Source: Epiperipatus broadwayi (lineage: Eukaryota; Onychophora; Udeonychophora; Euonychophora; Peripatidae). From it: a DNA stretch of 64,000 nucleotides. Position 1 is the stretch's first letter. Each line of letters opens with the position of its first letter. The position numbers were made by a program, and so were the translations under genes. Positions 1-11,964 of the stretch are shown piece by piece. The notes under the pieces are model-generated. The model was given only the letters and a program-made list of their open reading frames with translations. It made no database searches and was not told the DNA's origin. The stretch spans positions 1,116,001 to 1,180,000 of the forward strand of contig JAQFVV010000184.1 in assembly GCA_028023455.1 (NCBI GenBank). The letters are read 5' to 3'.

Positions 1-520
1 CATCCCTTCTTTTAAACTCAGACTTTCACATGACCCTCAACCATCATGCTATCTCATAACACTGATACATTTGATCACACAAATGTTGAAAAGATAAATA
101 ATCACGGTGTATTTCGTGCTAAGCTAGCACTTGTCAGTTGGTCCAGATTTTCATCTCCACACATATATACAATCAAGCTTATATTAAGATACACAATCTT
201 CATACTTTGATTGACAGGCTTCAAACTACTCCACTCCACAACTCTTCAGCCATCCATTTCCTTGAAAATCTGATGATGGAAATGCTCAAAACCCACTTAA
301 TGCCAGATTGGTTATCTTAATATAAGCTGAGCTTGATTGTGTATATGTGTGGAGATGATAATCTGGACCAATTGATGAGTGCTGGCTTAGCACAAAATAT
401 GTATATTGGTGATTATTTATCTTTTCAATATGTGTGTGATCAAATGTATCAGTCATATAAGATAGCATGATGGTTGAGGGTCATGTGAAAGTCTGAGTTC
501 AAACCCCCTATATATTACAT
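1..520. repeat. Fold-back element, family 1, copy 1 (long inverted repeat with tRNA-like boxes)
   Basis: Two arms, about 14-191 and 313-499, are imperfect reverse complements of each other. Between them lies a unique centre of about 120 bp. The outer part of the right arm, read on +, has a tRNA A-box-like string TAGCATGATGG (463-473) and a B-box-like GAGTTCAAACC (495-505). That is the order and strand of an internal RNA polymerase III promoter, although the spacing is shorter than in a tRNA. Related sequence recurs at 32.43-33.43 kb and 63.65-64.0 kb, so this is a dispersed family. No protein is encoded; the open frames across it are incidental. It could be a fold-back DNA transposon or two SINEs in inverted orientation. 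Confidence 0.75.
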
Positions 521-579
521 ATGTAAGTGCAGATACAAAAAAGCCTGTTCTGTAGAAAAAAATTCATATTCCTTCTTTT

Positions 580-1710
580 AATATATTTTCAAATTTTTTT
601 ACTCCTTTTTGATTTTTATTAATATTCTCCAAAAATTTACTGTTAAATTTCATTTTCTATATTTTAGCCAACTTCTTTTTTTTAAAAAATAGTTTTCCCA
701 TTTAATATTAACATCTTTTTCACTTTCTTTGTTTTTAATAGTACATTTATATTTACTGCATGCTTTCTTCCTCTCTTTTACATTTTTACTAATTCTCACT
801 TTTCTATTACTTTTATTTTTCTGAATATTTTCACCTAAAATCCTATTTGCATCTATTTCTATTTCACCACACCAGTTCTTATATTCATCTCCATCAAACT
901 CTTCCATGATTTCTATACTTTTATTTTGTATTCTTCTAACTTATTCTTATCATTCATTCTCCATCTACATCTTTTACTAACTTTTCTATTTTTATTTCTA
1001 TTTTACATCATATTACTAACCATTTCTATTATAAAAAAATTATGATCAGGAAATTATGATCACTATTACATACTCTCTCTTCATTATCAACACTTTAATT
1101 TTCTGTACTTTATTCATTCCATCTTTTTCTACTAATACATAATCTATTGTGTAAAATATATTATTTCTAGACCCTCATAAGTATTTGATAAATTTCCAAT
1201 GCTCAAGTTCATTCTCTGACAAAAAAATTTCAAAAACTGTCAATTCTGGCTATCCACATCATTAATTTCTTCAATATACCCATTCATATCCTCCTATAAT
1301 CATTATTTCCTCCCCTTTTTTTGAAACTCTGTATATCCTTAACTAGGCATTCATATATGTTAATGTTCTACTCCATTATAGTTTGACTACCTCCAGTGGC
1401 CATGTATACTATAGCCACCATCCATTTTTGCCTTCCTAACCTTATCTCAAATCAAAAACAGTCTTAACACTTAACAGTATTTAAATATTTTTTGACATAA
1501 CTCCTATATCACCACCCTTTTTTATTTTCTATTTATACCCTGCCATACCAAGTCTTCCAGTTTATGTTCTTCTTCTCTTAGATTCGGCTAATATCTGAAG
1601 CTCTTCATTTTTAACTGCTTTTGTTTAATTCCAGCCACTTTTCTGGTTTCATATCACCGTTCATATTCAAATATCCAATTTTAACAATTTCTTCTGTTCT
1701 TACTACTCTT
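580..1710 (-). pseudogene. LINE ORF2 relic: AP-like endonuclease (EEP) domain
   Basis: Minus-strand reading in broken frames gives successive exonuclease-endonuclease-phosphatase motifs. These are a start resembling KIGYLNMNG (about 1690), the catalytic-Glu motif ELQILAES (about 1590), a GDMNG-like block written IIGGYEWV/MNGYIEEIND (about 1290), NGQFLKFFCQRMNLSIGN, TIDYVLVEKDGM (about 1130) and the terminal SDHNFLII (SDHN codons 1053-1064). An 85-residue Lys/Glu-rich frame at 650-907 continues into the linker before a reverse transcriptase. No RT domain follows: homology ends near 580, next to the fold-back element. The enzyme nicks target DNA for target-primed reverse transcription. This copy is dead. 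Keeping the 5' end and losing the 3' end is the reverse of usual LINE truncation, so a later deletion is likely. Confidence 0.72.
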
Positions 1711-1899
1711 TTGTAAATTCGTTTGATTCTTTATTCTCTGTTACATTTGTAATTAGCTTATTTATCATTGGTTTTACAGACCCATTCCCTCTCCACATCT
1801 ACATTTATATCTAAATCAACTACTCTTTGTTTATTTCTTACATCTTATCCATTCTTAACCTTCTTTTTGATAATAATACTGTAATTTAAAACCATACCT

Positions 1900-2900
1900 A
1901 ACATTATAAGTTTCCCAAATTATATTTTTTATAAATCAAACCCCTTAATGCTTCACTTCCTTTTTTTGCTAAGTGCTATCCATCTTTACTATATAACTCC
2001 CTCATACTAATAAAAAAATTGCACACATTCACAAACATAACAATATTTCTGTCACATAATTTTTTCAATCTCTCATTTATAGAACATCCCCTATCTAACA
2101 TACACTTATTGTCGAATCTTGATAGTAATTTAACTATTCCTACTCTTCATTTAATCTTACTCAAATTATTAATCAAGTCTTCATACTCATCCATTATTCT
2201 CTCCTATAGCTCTTATAAATTATTTGTCCCTATCATAATATAAACATCTCTATTCCCTTGTTTCTTTTCCTCATCAGTAACATCCTAATTCTAGCTCTAG
2301 GAAAACATATTCTTACATATCTTTCTAATTTCCCTTGAATTACATTCTACATCCTCTAATTAGTGAGTCTCCTATCAATACTGTCTCATAGTTTATTTTT
2401 CCTACTTCGTCTGTAACATTCTCTTCCACCTTCTGGACTTCCTTATCTAGTTCTTCCTTATCATTTTTATTTATTAATTCCTTGATCCTCTAACAATTCT
2501 AATTTTACTTTTATATCCTTTAACTCTTCCTCTATTTTACTTATTCTCTGGCTATCTCCATTGCATTATTTATTTTGTCATCCATATCTATTGTCACTCT
2601 ACTAAATACATATTCTATTCTATCTAGATTTCCTTCATTTCTCCCTGATTTTTTCTTTAAACTATCTATACTTAGAAATTATTTTTTCATCTCTTTTATC
2701 ATTTTTATACATGATCTACATAACCATACACCTGCTACATTCTTCCTACTGTTATTTAAGCATATCAAAATGAAAAACATTATCACATATTGTACATTCT
2801 ATCAAAGTAAGCCTAATTTCCTTCTGACCATTATATATACATTGTGGGATATAAGTGCAATCCATATTTTTCAGTTGCCCTTATATTTAAATTTATGATT
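1900..2900 (-). pseudogene. LINE ORF1 relic with SGNH/GDSL-type esterase domain
   Basis: Read on the minus strand with several frame changes, this matches the layout of ORF1 in CR1/L2-type LINEs. A short segment with a Cys-x2-Cys pair (VWLCRSC, near 2735) resembles the end of a PHD-like zinc finger. A Lys/Glu-rich stretch follows. Then comes ETVLIGDSLIRG, where GDS (codons 2364-2372) is block I of SGNH hydrolases. About 130 residues later YSKDG*HLAKKGSEAL supplies the D-x-x-H block (D 1982-1984, H 1973-1975), with a stop between them. Esterase ORF1 proteins of this kind are thought to help LINE RNP or membrane interactions. Stops and frameshifts make it a pseudogene. It lies immediately 5' of the endonuclease region, as expected for ORF1-ORF2 order. 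Confidence 0.72.
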
Positions 2901-3164
2901 TTTCTACTACACTTCAAATCTTTTTATACAAAAGAAAAAACTTTTCTTTTTTTTTTTAAAAAATGGCCATCGAAAAACATGCTCCTCTAACCTTACACCT
3001 CGAATGTTATGCTCTTTCTTAAATAAATCACTCTCTTTCTTAATAGAAAACCTACTAAAAACCAACTAATCTTACATATGTCTTAGTTTTAAAGCCTCCT
3101 TGCAGTAAACACATACACAAATATATATTCATATTTAAAATGGTGTATTGAATCACTTTCCAAA

Positions 3165-3310
3165 CTCTTCATACAGTAGCACCACCCAGTGCAAGCCATA
3201 GTAATCAATGGCTGCAAGAAGGTTTAAGCATAAATCCTAATCTAGTTTTTAATTATCCAATATCCCTAGATTAATTTTTAGCTTGTGGCTTCCATCAGTG
3301 AAGAGTTTAG
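3165..3310 (+). repeat. MITE family (AAACAGGC type), diverged internal copy
   Basis: The segment from CAGTAGCACCACCCAGTG to the CTAGATTAATTTTTAGCTTGTGGC region aligns along its length with the inside of the MITE at 6307-6478. Shared landmarks are the scCACtCAGTG block, AGTAATCA(A/G)TGG, GCATAAA and CTTRTGGC. The terminal repeats seen at 6307 are not preserved here. The right part is shared with the larger palindrome at 3270-3730. Confidence 0.6.
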
Positions 3311-3730
3311 ATCTTAAAACATTGTATCTAGATCTTAGGATCTAATGCAATCTTCCAGCAGCCACATTTTACCTTTTTAGTTAACTATAAAACTATGAGT
3401 CCAAAATAAAAATAGATAATGTATTTGATCCCAACTCATTCACTTGTAAAGTCGTATAGATAATAGTGACTATGATTATTAAGAAACCAAAGATACCAAA
3501 ATGTATAGATACTGAACTGGGTTTAGATATGTATGATCATACAAGCAAATTAACTTGGATTGAAAACATTATTTGTTTTCATTTTGGATTTATAGCTTTA
3601 TAGTTAACTAAAAAGATAAGAGGTGGCTTCTGGAGGGTTGCAATAGTTCCTAAAATCTAGGTGCAGTACTCTCAGATCCAAAACTCCTCACTGATAAAAA
3701 CCACAAGCTAGAAATTGGTCTGTATATATT
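3270..3730. repeat. Long imperfect inverted repeat (palindromic element)
   Basis: The left arm, about 3276-3420, and right arm, about 3575-3725, are reverse complements with scattered mismatches. Matching pairs are TTTTTAGTTAACTATAAA / TTTATAGTTAACTAAAAAG, CCAGCAGCCAC / GTGGCTTCTGG and TTAGCTTGTGGCTTCCATCAG / CTGATAAAAACCACAAGC. The centre of about 150 bp is not palindromic. Just outside the right arm, GGATTTTGAACTCA (about 3772-3785) is a B-box-like string on the minus strand. No coding potential is visible. Most likely a non-autonomous fold-back transposon. Confidence 0.7.
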
Positions 3731-4213
3731 TGATAAATAGGCACTAGATCTGAATTTACTCCCACTATTCTGGATTTTGAACTCAGGGAGATGTAGTGGC
3801 TATTCTTTATGGGACCAGGATGGTAAACATTGGTATAAAACAAACATAAATGAAAAATAATCACAGATATGTAAAAGAGTTTCCTTAGACTTGTTATAAT
3901 TTTTTTTCTCCAAATGCTAATTCATATATATATATATGTTTATTGAATTTATTTAAATGTTAAAACACATTCCTTGGTTTATTTTTCTGTGGTTAAATTC
4001 TGCTTAGTCATATCTTTATATACATATCACAATCATTAATTGCATGGATACAATATGATATACCCACTTCCATACTCATTTTATATATATTATGAATTTG
4101 GTGGCCTGAACCTGAGGATCATATACATCTCCTTGACTTGTAGGTGATAAGTTAAGGGTAGAATCAGTAATTATTTAAATCTTACTCTGGTCTCACTTAG
4201 GTATGAGTTTAAT

Positions 4214-4414
4214 CCAATAAGCTAATGCACATGTGCTTTGTAGATGTCACTATATAAATGAATACTCCCACTTTTTCAAACACAAGATAAAGTCTTTGGA
4301 AAAAGATAGAATGAATCCATCTATCTTTTCGACCCAAACGTATATATATGGGCAAATCTTAAGTATTCATTTATATAGTGACATCTACAAAGCACATGTG
4401 CATTAGCTTATTGG
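4214..4414. repeat. Perfect 53-bp inverted repeat element (201 bp)
   Basis: Arms 4214-4266 and 4362-4414 are exact reverse complements over 53 bp, beginning CCAATAAGCTAATGCACATG. They are separated by 95 bp containing AAAGATAGA...TCTATCTTTT, a smaller nested hairpin. Outside the arms, GTATGAGTTTAAT occurs at about 4201-4213 and again near 4466, so part of the flank is repeated in direct orientation. No frame is worth calling. Perfect arms in an otherwise decayed landscape suggest a young insertion or gene conversion between the arms. Confidence 0.9.
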
Positions 4415-5689
4415 TATTACAGTTTATAAAAACATCGCACTATATAAAATAAATGTCTTGTTTACGTATGAGTTTAATGTAAGTAGACAATAAAGATACA
4501 CCCTTTTTACTCATCAGAAGGAACCCACACACCTTTGTGCATACCATGATTAGACAGTCCCATTACAATATATTTATACAGTTCTGACATTAGCCAGTTA
4601 CTTGTATGTTTTAATTATCTTAGTAATTCATTGTATTTACAACAATCTATTGAAAGCTCCAGTAATCAAATTTACAATAGAAGTTTCAAGAGGAGAATAG
4701 AATGAAAATTACTGTTACTATACATATTAGTAAATAGATATATTGTTTGATTATTTGTAGGAATCTCTTGAGACAGGTTGTATGGATGAATAAATATTTA
4801 CTCTTTTATTTTAAAAAGCTATTTTATTTATAATAAAGCAAATTTAACAGAATTTCCAAAAATCTCTCATACACAAGCCTTACACACACCTTTTGCAAAA
4901 TATGTTTTATTTCAATAAGATAATTAATTTTTAAAAATGCATAAATATTAATAATGGAATAAATATTTTTAGGTTTTCGTGCAAAAGAAAATGCATAATA
5001 GAAATAATGTTACATCACAACCAAAACATAATTAAAAGACTGTAAATCAATATGTTTCTTAATAAAGCATACATTAATGTATGTTATCACAGTTATTAAA
5101 TAGTAATTGTCTAAGTGATCATGTGACATCTAATCACCAAAGTGATAGATTGAGTTTTAATCTATAAATCTTTAGCACTCAACTTATTAGTCTATCTCTA
5201 CCCCAAACTGCATAGGGATCCAATGTTAGAAGGTATAACATTTTACTTTTTTAAAATAAATTTGTGGAATTTTATAATTAAAACGATTCTTAATAGAATC
5301 TGTTCTATTTTGATAATGGAATATTTACTCTTTTTAAAATCAAAAGCATTTGCAAGTTTTTTTATTACTTTAACAAACACTGCAAATGTTTAACTGATTA
5401 ATATGTTGCAATGGAAAGTTTTAAAAACATAAATTAGTCTTTAATATATTCATCTACATTAATCTTAATGTGCTAAAGGGTAATTAATATCTTCAAACAA
5501 TTTTAATACAACTTTATACATTATTTAAGAATTAAAATGAAAACTAAGATAATAAAAATAACTGGAGATAATTTAAATCGTTTAGAATTTCAGTTGATGT
5601 GAATGTTTTTCGCAAATAATGATTTGGAATGTCAGGAAATATTAAAAGAATATTTAATAAAAGCAGAAAAGAATATTCAAGTAAACTTT

Positions 5690-6262
5690 AAAATGACAAA
5701 AGTTAATATTTCAAGTAAAAAAAATAAAGATTGATAATAATGAATTAGAAGATATTATTAATAATAAATATCTTGGTAAGATTATTAATACCTATGGAAA
5801 CATGATGGATAAAATTAATCATAGAATTAGACACGAATGGAATGCTTTTGGTAGAAATAATTTAATATTAAAAGGAAATACATCTGTGTGTCTAAAAGAA
5901 AATATTTTTAATATATGCGTTTTATCACTTCTTTAATATGAATGAAATTTGGATTCTTAAAAACAAAAAAATAATATAGAAACTTCAGTTCGCGGCACAA
6001 TTTATAGAGAGATATATGTTAAAAAATGAGAAAAACTAATAAAAAGAACATACATGAGTGACAGATCAAACAGGTATCACTCACATCAATAAAGAACGAA
6101 ACTGACATGGGAGTAGATTGGACATGTTTTTGAAGAAATCTTAAACTGGATCTCAAGAAACTATGTCTGAGATAAAATTTTCTGAAGCGATATGGAGAAG
6201 ATATAAGATGAAGAGAAATTGGATTAAACTTGGAGAGACTTTCATTTCGTACTGGATCAAAA
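5690..6262 (+). pseudogene. RTE-like LINE relic (family A), C-terminal RT region
   Basis: The plus-strand reading, with stops, gives KYLGKIINTYGNMMDKINHRI, then NAFGRNNLILKGNTSVCLKENIFN and CVLSLL, matching the F-x-YLG...R...K...VLPVLTYGSE block that closes non-LTR reverse transcriptases. From about 5849 to 6262 the DNA aligns with the better copy at 62225-62720: GGTAGAAATAA, AAAGGAAATA, GATCAAACAGGT and TTGGAGAGAC...TGGATC are shared. It extends further 5' than that copy. The polymerase core (YxDD) is absent, so the element is 5'-truncated and inactive. Confidence 0.75.
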
Positions 6263-6306
6263 ATATTTAAACATGATGATTTACTATTTAGAACTAACTA
6301 CAAATA

Positions 6307-6478
6307 TTAAAACAGGCAAAACTCTCCATGCAGTAGTACCACTCAGTGAAAACCAGAGTAATCAGTGGATGCCAGGAGGCTTGTGCATAAAATCCCTATC
6401 TAGTGCCTACTCATCCAATATCCCCAGACTAGTTTCTGGCTTATGGCACTATTGTAGGGAGAGTTTTGCCTGTTTTAA
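6307..6478. mobile_element. MITE, 172 bp, TIR TTAAAACAGGCAAAACTC
   Basis: Terminal inverted repeats 6307-6327 and 6458-6478 are perfect 21-bp reverse complements. A TA dinucleotide flanks or overlaps the ends, which fits TA target duplication as in Tc1/mariner-type elements. The inside has no transposase and is shared with copies at 3165-3310 and 44860-45015. The same terminal sequence bounds the 82-bp element at 40110-40191. A 75-aa open frame crosses it but is incidental. Confidence 0.85.
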
Positions 6479-6499
6479 TAACAGTTATGAGCAAGCATA

Positions 6500-9400
6500 G
6501 GAAATGGTGATCATGTGATGTTTAGTGGTTTAACTACAAATATTATTAGAATTATTACATGTTTTAATTATTTTAAAGTCACCTTTAATCTAATTTTAAA
6601 AAAGAAAAAGTTAATTAAAAAATATTTTTTGTTGTATAAGTAAATTGTCATTTTTAGTATCATTCTAAATAATAAATGCAGACTAATAATAAAAATACAA
6701 TATGCAAAATGCTGCTTATCCTAGAAGCATAGTTTGATGAAAGAGAAAGTTAACTGATAATAATGAATAAGAAGTACTTAAATAAATCTATTTTCCATTA
6801 TCAGTGATCAGAACTATCAAGAGAAACATTCAAGCTCATTCATAAATTAACAAGCCAAATCGTTTTACAATTAAAAAATAACCTGAAAGTAATGCATATA
6901 TATTGAATGCATCAGTAAACCAACTGTGAATATATTAAAGATAATAAAATTATGTACACTAATACAATTAACAATTCACTTTTAATTTGATTTTATTTAA
7001 TTAAATTTACATTATATAAATTTTTTTGTTTTATATATTTTTAAAAGTAATGCCTTTTATTTTTTCTCTGAAATGTCTGATCTCCCATCTTTACATTTTA
7101 TGTCTTCCTTTCTTAGCAGCCTTGCTAATGATGATGATGCATTAAAGATTAAGAATTGGTTTTTAATAGAAAAAAAATATTGCTGCCTTACAGATTTAAT
7201 ATTATTTCATCAAATGCTAGGTATGTTTTGATATAAGTAGCCTTTTTTGCATTCTTTTCATGTTGTTTCTCTTTTTGTCTCTTCCTTTTTTTATCTTAAA
7301 GCGTTTGATCACTTAAGATAATATAGGTATTATGATTTTGTGGTAACAATTAGTGATCTCTCTGTATTAAGATATAATTATGTGTTTTTGCAACAAAATA
7401 TTTTTATTCTGTAATCACATATAGATCAATTATGAATATAATGTTTCATTTACACTCTGTTTTTGTTTGAAGTTTGTAGAATAAATTAAATATTCAAAGA
7501 TCCTAGCATTAAAAAAAATAACAAATATTTAGTAGACTGTAATTCTTTTGCTGTCAAAAGTATATTTAATAATGAGCTGTTTGGAATTTAATTAATTCAA
7601 CACTTTTATTTACATATTAATGTATGATTAAGATATTTATTTAGAGATTTATCTGCCCCATATAATTTATTCTGAAATGAAGTGCTTTATAAAAGCTGGG
7701 TATATACTTTTACCTAGAAGATTTCTCATTTAAGTAAAAAAAATAATGATGATGATGATGATAATAATAATAATAATGGTAACATTGTAAGAATTAGTGG
7801 TGATAATATGTTTTAACCAAACATAGTTACATGTAATGTGAAAAGAGTATTTGATAATAACTCTTTAAAATCTGAATGTAGGATAGCACTTGCAGTTAAA
7901 AAGTTATTCAACTACTCTTAGAAAACTCATTATATAGTAAGAAAAGTCTAATTGAGCAAATAGACTGCTACAAGTTTTTAGAAAATATTACATATTGTTA
8001 GATTTAATATGAAGACTAGCTTGCCATTGTATATTTTTGGAATATAGAGTAATAATCAATATGTCAATGAATGGCTAATGATATTAAATTTGATATGGCA
8101 AAGGTATCTATGTCACTTTTATCTGTGATTGTGCTACAATGTTAGATTCAGAAAGTTCATAGAAAGAAAGCTTTTATTTTTATTGAATAGTGTTATTGCA
8201 TCAATACTATTTAAAAAATAAATTATTTTTCTTGGAGGAGAGTAGTTAGTAAAAACAGCAAATTACAATTCATATCTAATGAAAATAATAATATTGTTTT
8301 TTTTAAACTTGAATGGTTTTGTGCTACACATAAAATGATTATCATTTCAAAATATATCAAAGCTCATTATTTTTTAGAAGAGGTTATATTTATGAATCAC
8401 AATGTTATCATAAACTTGTAACTTGAATGATTGGGAATATAGATTAGTTTTAAATAACATAGATTTTCATATAGAAAGATGGGCTTATATGTTAAAACAC
8501 TGCACAAATTTTAATATTCTATTACCACATTTTCACCATTCTCATCATCAGTGTTGTACTCTTCTGATTAGTTTTAAAAAAGTATAAACTTTTCAACTGC
8601 TAACAATCTTTCTACTTTCTTCTTAATGTTTTGCATATGTATCCACTGATGCATCTCTATACACCTACTATGTGTGAAACTCTGTCTTCCTGCTCACCTA
8701 CCCTTTATTTTGCTCTCAAGAACATCCCATAAAAAACTATTATGATATAAATTGTATTTTGCCCAAAAGAGTTTTCTCCTTTGATAGTTACCTTACTACT
8801 CATTTTTATATTTTCTTTAAGAATTTATGCATCTTCAATCTATTGTTAGATTTTATAAGTTAAAAAATATTTTTTATTACAATAATATAACTACTTTAAT
8901 AAAATGACTATAGACATTATTCTGTCAAATATAGAGAAGTGAGAGAGAGTAAAACTTCCCTATTGGCATATCATAGTCAATGATTTTTTATTCATTTAAT
9001 TACCTTCCATACTGTTTTGATGAGTTTTTCTGATCTTATGATAAATCAGAATAATTCTTCAGTTTTCTAGATATAAGATATTGAATCTGTAATGGTAAAA
9101 GCTTATTTTTGTTATCCTAATCATGTGAAATAGATGAAGATTAAAAATTATTCTAAAATTATTCTGAACATGAACATGAATTTATGGGAGAGAAATCTTT
9201 TTTAATTATAAAATATTAAATGTTTTCAATAGAAGATGTTAGCTAAGGATAAAGTGCAATGAAAAAATATTGCTTTAAAAATTCAATAAGTTTTTAATTT
9301 TATGACCAATAACAATACTTTTTAGTTTTCTAAATGTTTTGATGTTGAATCTACGAATGTAAGGGATATGTAAAATAAATTGACTCTGAGTTTGAACATG

Positions 9401-9770
9401 GCCTTCATAAAAAAGAAAAATTCTTTATAAATTTATTATCTTAAAGACAATCTAAAAAGATGTATTATTAATTGCTTTAATTAAAAAGTGTTGATTGAGA
9501 AAAAAATACAATGAAGAATTAAACAAGATATTGAAGTTTTTTAGAAAAAAATCTGCATAAAATTTCTTTTAACATATTTTTTAAACTTCCAATTCTAATT
9601 TTTTTAAAATTTTAATAAAAATATAGAAGAGATATCTTAAAAATATATTTACCTATTCTAAAATTGAAAACTTTTTCTTTCTATGACTAGTTATCAATCT
9701 TATTTTAAAAAAATGTTTTACTTGCAAAAATATTAATGTTCCCATTTTTTTAAACCACACAAAAAGTTAT
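6500..9770. other. AT-rich DNA without recognisable genes
   Basis: No coding frame over about 60 codons and no familiar motif. A trinucleotide tract (GAT)n(AAT)n lies at about 7745-7776 and a shorter GATGATGATG at about 7129-7138; such tails end RTE-like LINEs elsewhere in this window, but no LINE coding sequence is readable before them. Confidence 0.6.
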
Positions 9771-9779
9771 AGGCATATA

Positions 9780-9875
9780 TTAAAAATATCAAGAAAGAAA
9801 TGAAATCAAAATACATGAGTGAGAGAAAAAATGGGTATCATTAACATCATTAAAAGAATTAGATATATTTTGCTT
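9780..9875 (+). pseudogene. Short relic of RTE-like LINE family A
   Basis: ACATGAGTGAGAGAAAAAATGGGTATCATTAACATCAT resembles the segment at 6049-6092 of the family A copy (TACATGAGTGACAGATCAAACAGGTATCACT...). That segment encodes the WVREQTGVT-like part near the LINE C-terminus. Only about 90 bp are recognisable and there is no open frame. Confidence 0.4.
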
Positions 9876-9994
9876 AATCAACAGCATTTTTAATCTGAAT
9901 CTTTATTTATATAAAGTCTATGCACCATTAATTTAAAAAGTTGCTTAATTCGATGTAATAACCTGTATATTTATACTTTACGTTTGTCCAATAT

Positions 9995-10138
9995 AATAAT
10001 AAATCGTGCTTTCACACTTCCAACATAAAGCTATAACAACAAATTGAAAATTAAATTTAATGGCTAAGCGCTTTCAAGATGTACTTCTCATATTCATATC
10101 CAGTTATGATCCTTTCTTTGAAAGCACGATTTATTATT
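9995..10138. mobile_element. MITE-like element, 144 bp, 20-bp perfect TIRs
   Basis: AATAATAAATCGTGCTTTCA at 9995-10014 is the exact reverse complement of 10119-10138. The interior is non-coding and less AT-rich, with TAAGCGCTT. The string TTAATTCGATGTARTAA occurs just outside on both sides (about 9945-9960 and 10137-10152). It may be a long target duplication or a repeat the element landed in. No relative was noticed elsewhere in the window. Confidence 0.75.
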
Positions 10139-10319
10139 AATTCGATGTAGTAATAGTAAGATCAAGTGTTTCAACATATACTTTAACACTTTTTATTGTT
10201 AATAAAACTTTGAAAAAGAAATACTTTTGATATATCAGAAAAAGTTTTTTTTTGTCTATATACACACAGTTTGAAATTACAAAGTAAGTGAGCACATATG
10301 TGAAGGTTCTCTCGCACAC

Positions 10320-11100
10320 ACAATTTATTATAACACCATTCCTTACTTTTTTATTAATTATTTTTCTTAATATCTTAATCTATATAACTTTCTGAAAAGC
10401 TTGTTAAGAGCTATTGGCATGCTCATTATATAACATTTGTAATACAAGCTTATTAAATTAAGTCATGCGATATATGACTTGATTTCCTTGCAATTATTCC
10501 TATATGTGTATGTTAAAAATTGTATCACATGCAGTTCATTACTATCCACAAATTTTAATATTTACACTAAGATTTGGAAATAAGCAGACTTAGAAATTCT
10601 TAAAGAGATCAAAAGACAAATTAAAGTAATAAAGTAATATCACATGACATATCTGGCATATTTGTGTTGAATGGATTGCTTTGTATAATCATCACAAAAC
10701 TAATCTTTAAAAATTCCACTTTTTTTTTTACACTTTTCACAATGTTTTTTATAAAATTATTTGTTATCTGACCATTTTAATTATCTAGCAGTCATTTCCA
10801 GAACTGTAAAATACAATTGCATTACATTATTTATTGTGAACATACACTAAAATTATTTGATATTTAAATATGTAACACATTTTTATTATATATTTTGTTT
10901 TTAATGCACATACTTTATATAAATTATTTTTAATCTTATATAATATGTATTAATATGTAAGAAAATTTAATAAAAAGTACTGTCAACATTGAAAAAAGTA
11001 AATTTTTTAAGAGATTTATTTAATAAATATGATGCAAAAAGAATGAGAGTATTGAACATCTTAAAAATTAATCTTTAACATTTTATTCTTTTTTAAATGC
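10320..11100. other. AT-rich DNA, nothing recognised
   Basis: No open frame, tandem repeat or element end stands out; the stretch is dominated by A/T homopolymers. Confidence 0.55.
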
Positions 11101-11109
11101 TTTCCTTGA

Positions 11110-11930
11110 TTTTGGAAAATCTGTTTGTTTGTTTGTTAACTTTTGATCTTTTTTAAGTTAGAATGAAATTTTTAAATCAAACTTTAATATATTTAAATTC
11201 AATAGAATTGTTTGAAAATTGATATATAACTAAGTTATATCACACTAATTCATTTGATTCAGTATGTTAACTAGTTTGAAAGATATAGAACAGAGGGCAG
11301 GGAAAATATGAAAAATATTCAATAATTTCATATATTGCATTTAACAATTATTCTTAAAATTTTCATTTGCTTTAAATAATGCAAGAGAGCAGTTTAATTT
11401 TTTTCTTTCAATTTAATAAAGATTTAAAAATTGTTTTAAACCTTTAATGTACCTACACATATTTAGTAAATGTGCATAATTATAAATTTACAAAGACAAT
11501 AAAGCCAATTACTCAAGGTTTTAGTGTGTTTATCAATATAGATGATAGCTTAAAGGTTGATTGTTATAATTATATATGTATAATAAACCAGTATCTAAGT
11601 TTGTTATTTAAAACTTATTTTTATTTAAAGAATTGTTTTTAAAAAACAACTTAACTAGAAAACTCACATCATTTAAAATGATAGTGAAAAGTTAAAAAAG
11701 ACAACTAACAGTAATTTGCAATCATTGTTGTACAATGATTGCAAATTTTCTTCTGTAAAAAATTTTTTAAAACAGCTATTTCAAAATAAAAATTAAAGGT
11801 GTCAAATAATTTTAAATATCAAACATAGTTATTGATTTTATTATTCATATATAATTATGTACACATACTAAATATGTATATATAGTATATTCATCTTTTT
11901 TGTATATAAGTCATTAGATATTTCTTATGT
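11110..11930 (+). repeat. Direct duplication, unit 1
   Basis: The block aligns with 12415-13070 in the same orientation. Shared landmarks in order are TGTTAACTTTTGATCTTTTT, TTTAATATATTTAAATTCAATAG, GGGAAAATATGAAAAATATT, TTTCATTTGYTTTAAATAATG, TAACTAGAAAAC and ATATAATTATGTACA. Substitutions and small indels throughout indicate an old duplication. A non-coding repeat of unknown family; the fold-back element at about 12105-12360 sits between the two units. Confidence 0.75.
11713..11747. repeat. Perfect 15-bp hairpin, 5-nt loop
   Basis: AATTTGCAATCATTG (11713-11727) is the exact reverse complement of 11733-11747, separated by TTGTA. It lies inside duplication unit 1 and is not obviously conserved in unit 2. 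Too short for a miRNA precursor; no function is assigned. Confidence 0.8.
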
Positions 11931-11964
11931 CCAGAAATGAATTAAGTCAATCCCTGTTTTTATA

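Noticed and set aside
2019-2898. Plus-strand frames of 74 and 107 aa
   Set aside because: Antisense shadows of the minus-strand LINE ORF1, which carries SGNH motifs; the plus frames have no motif and T-rich codons.
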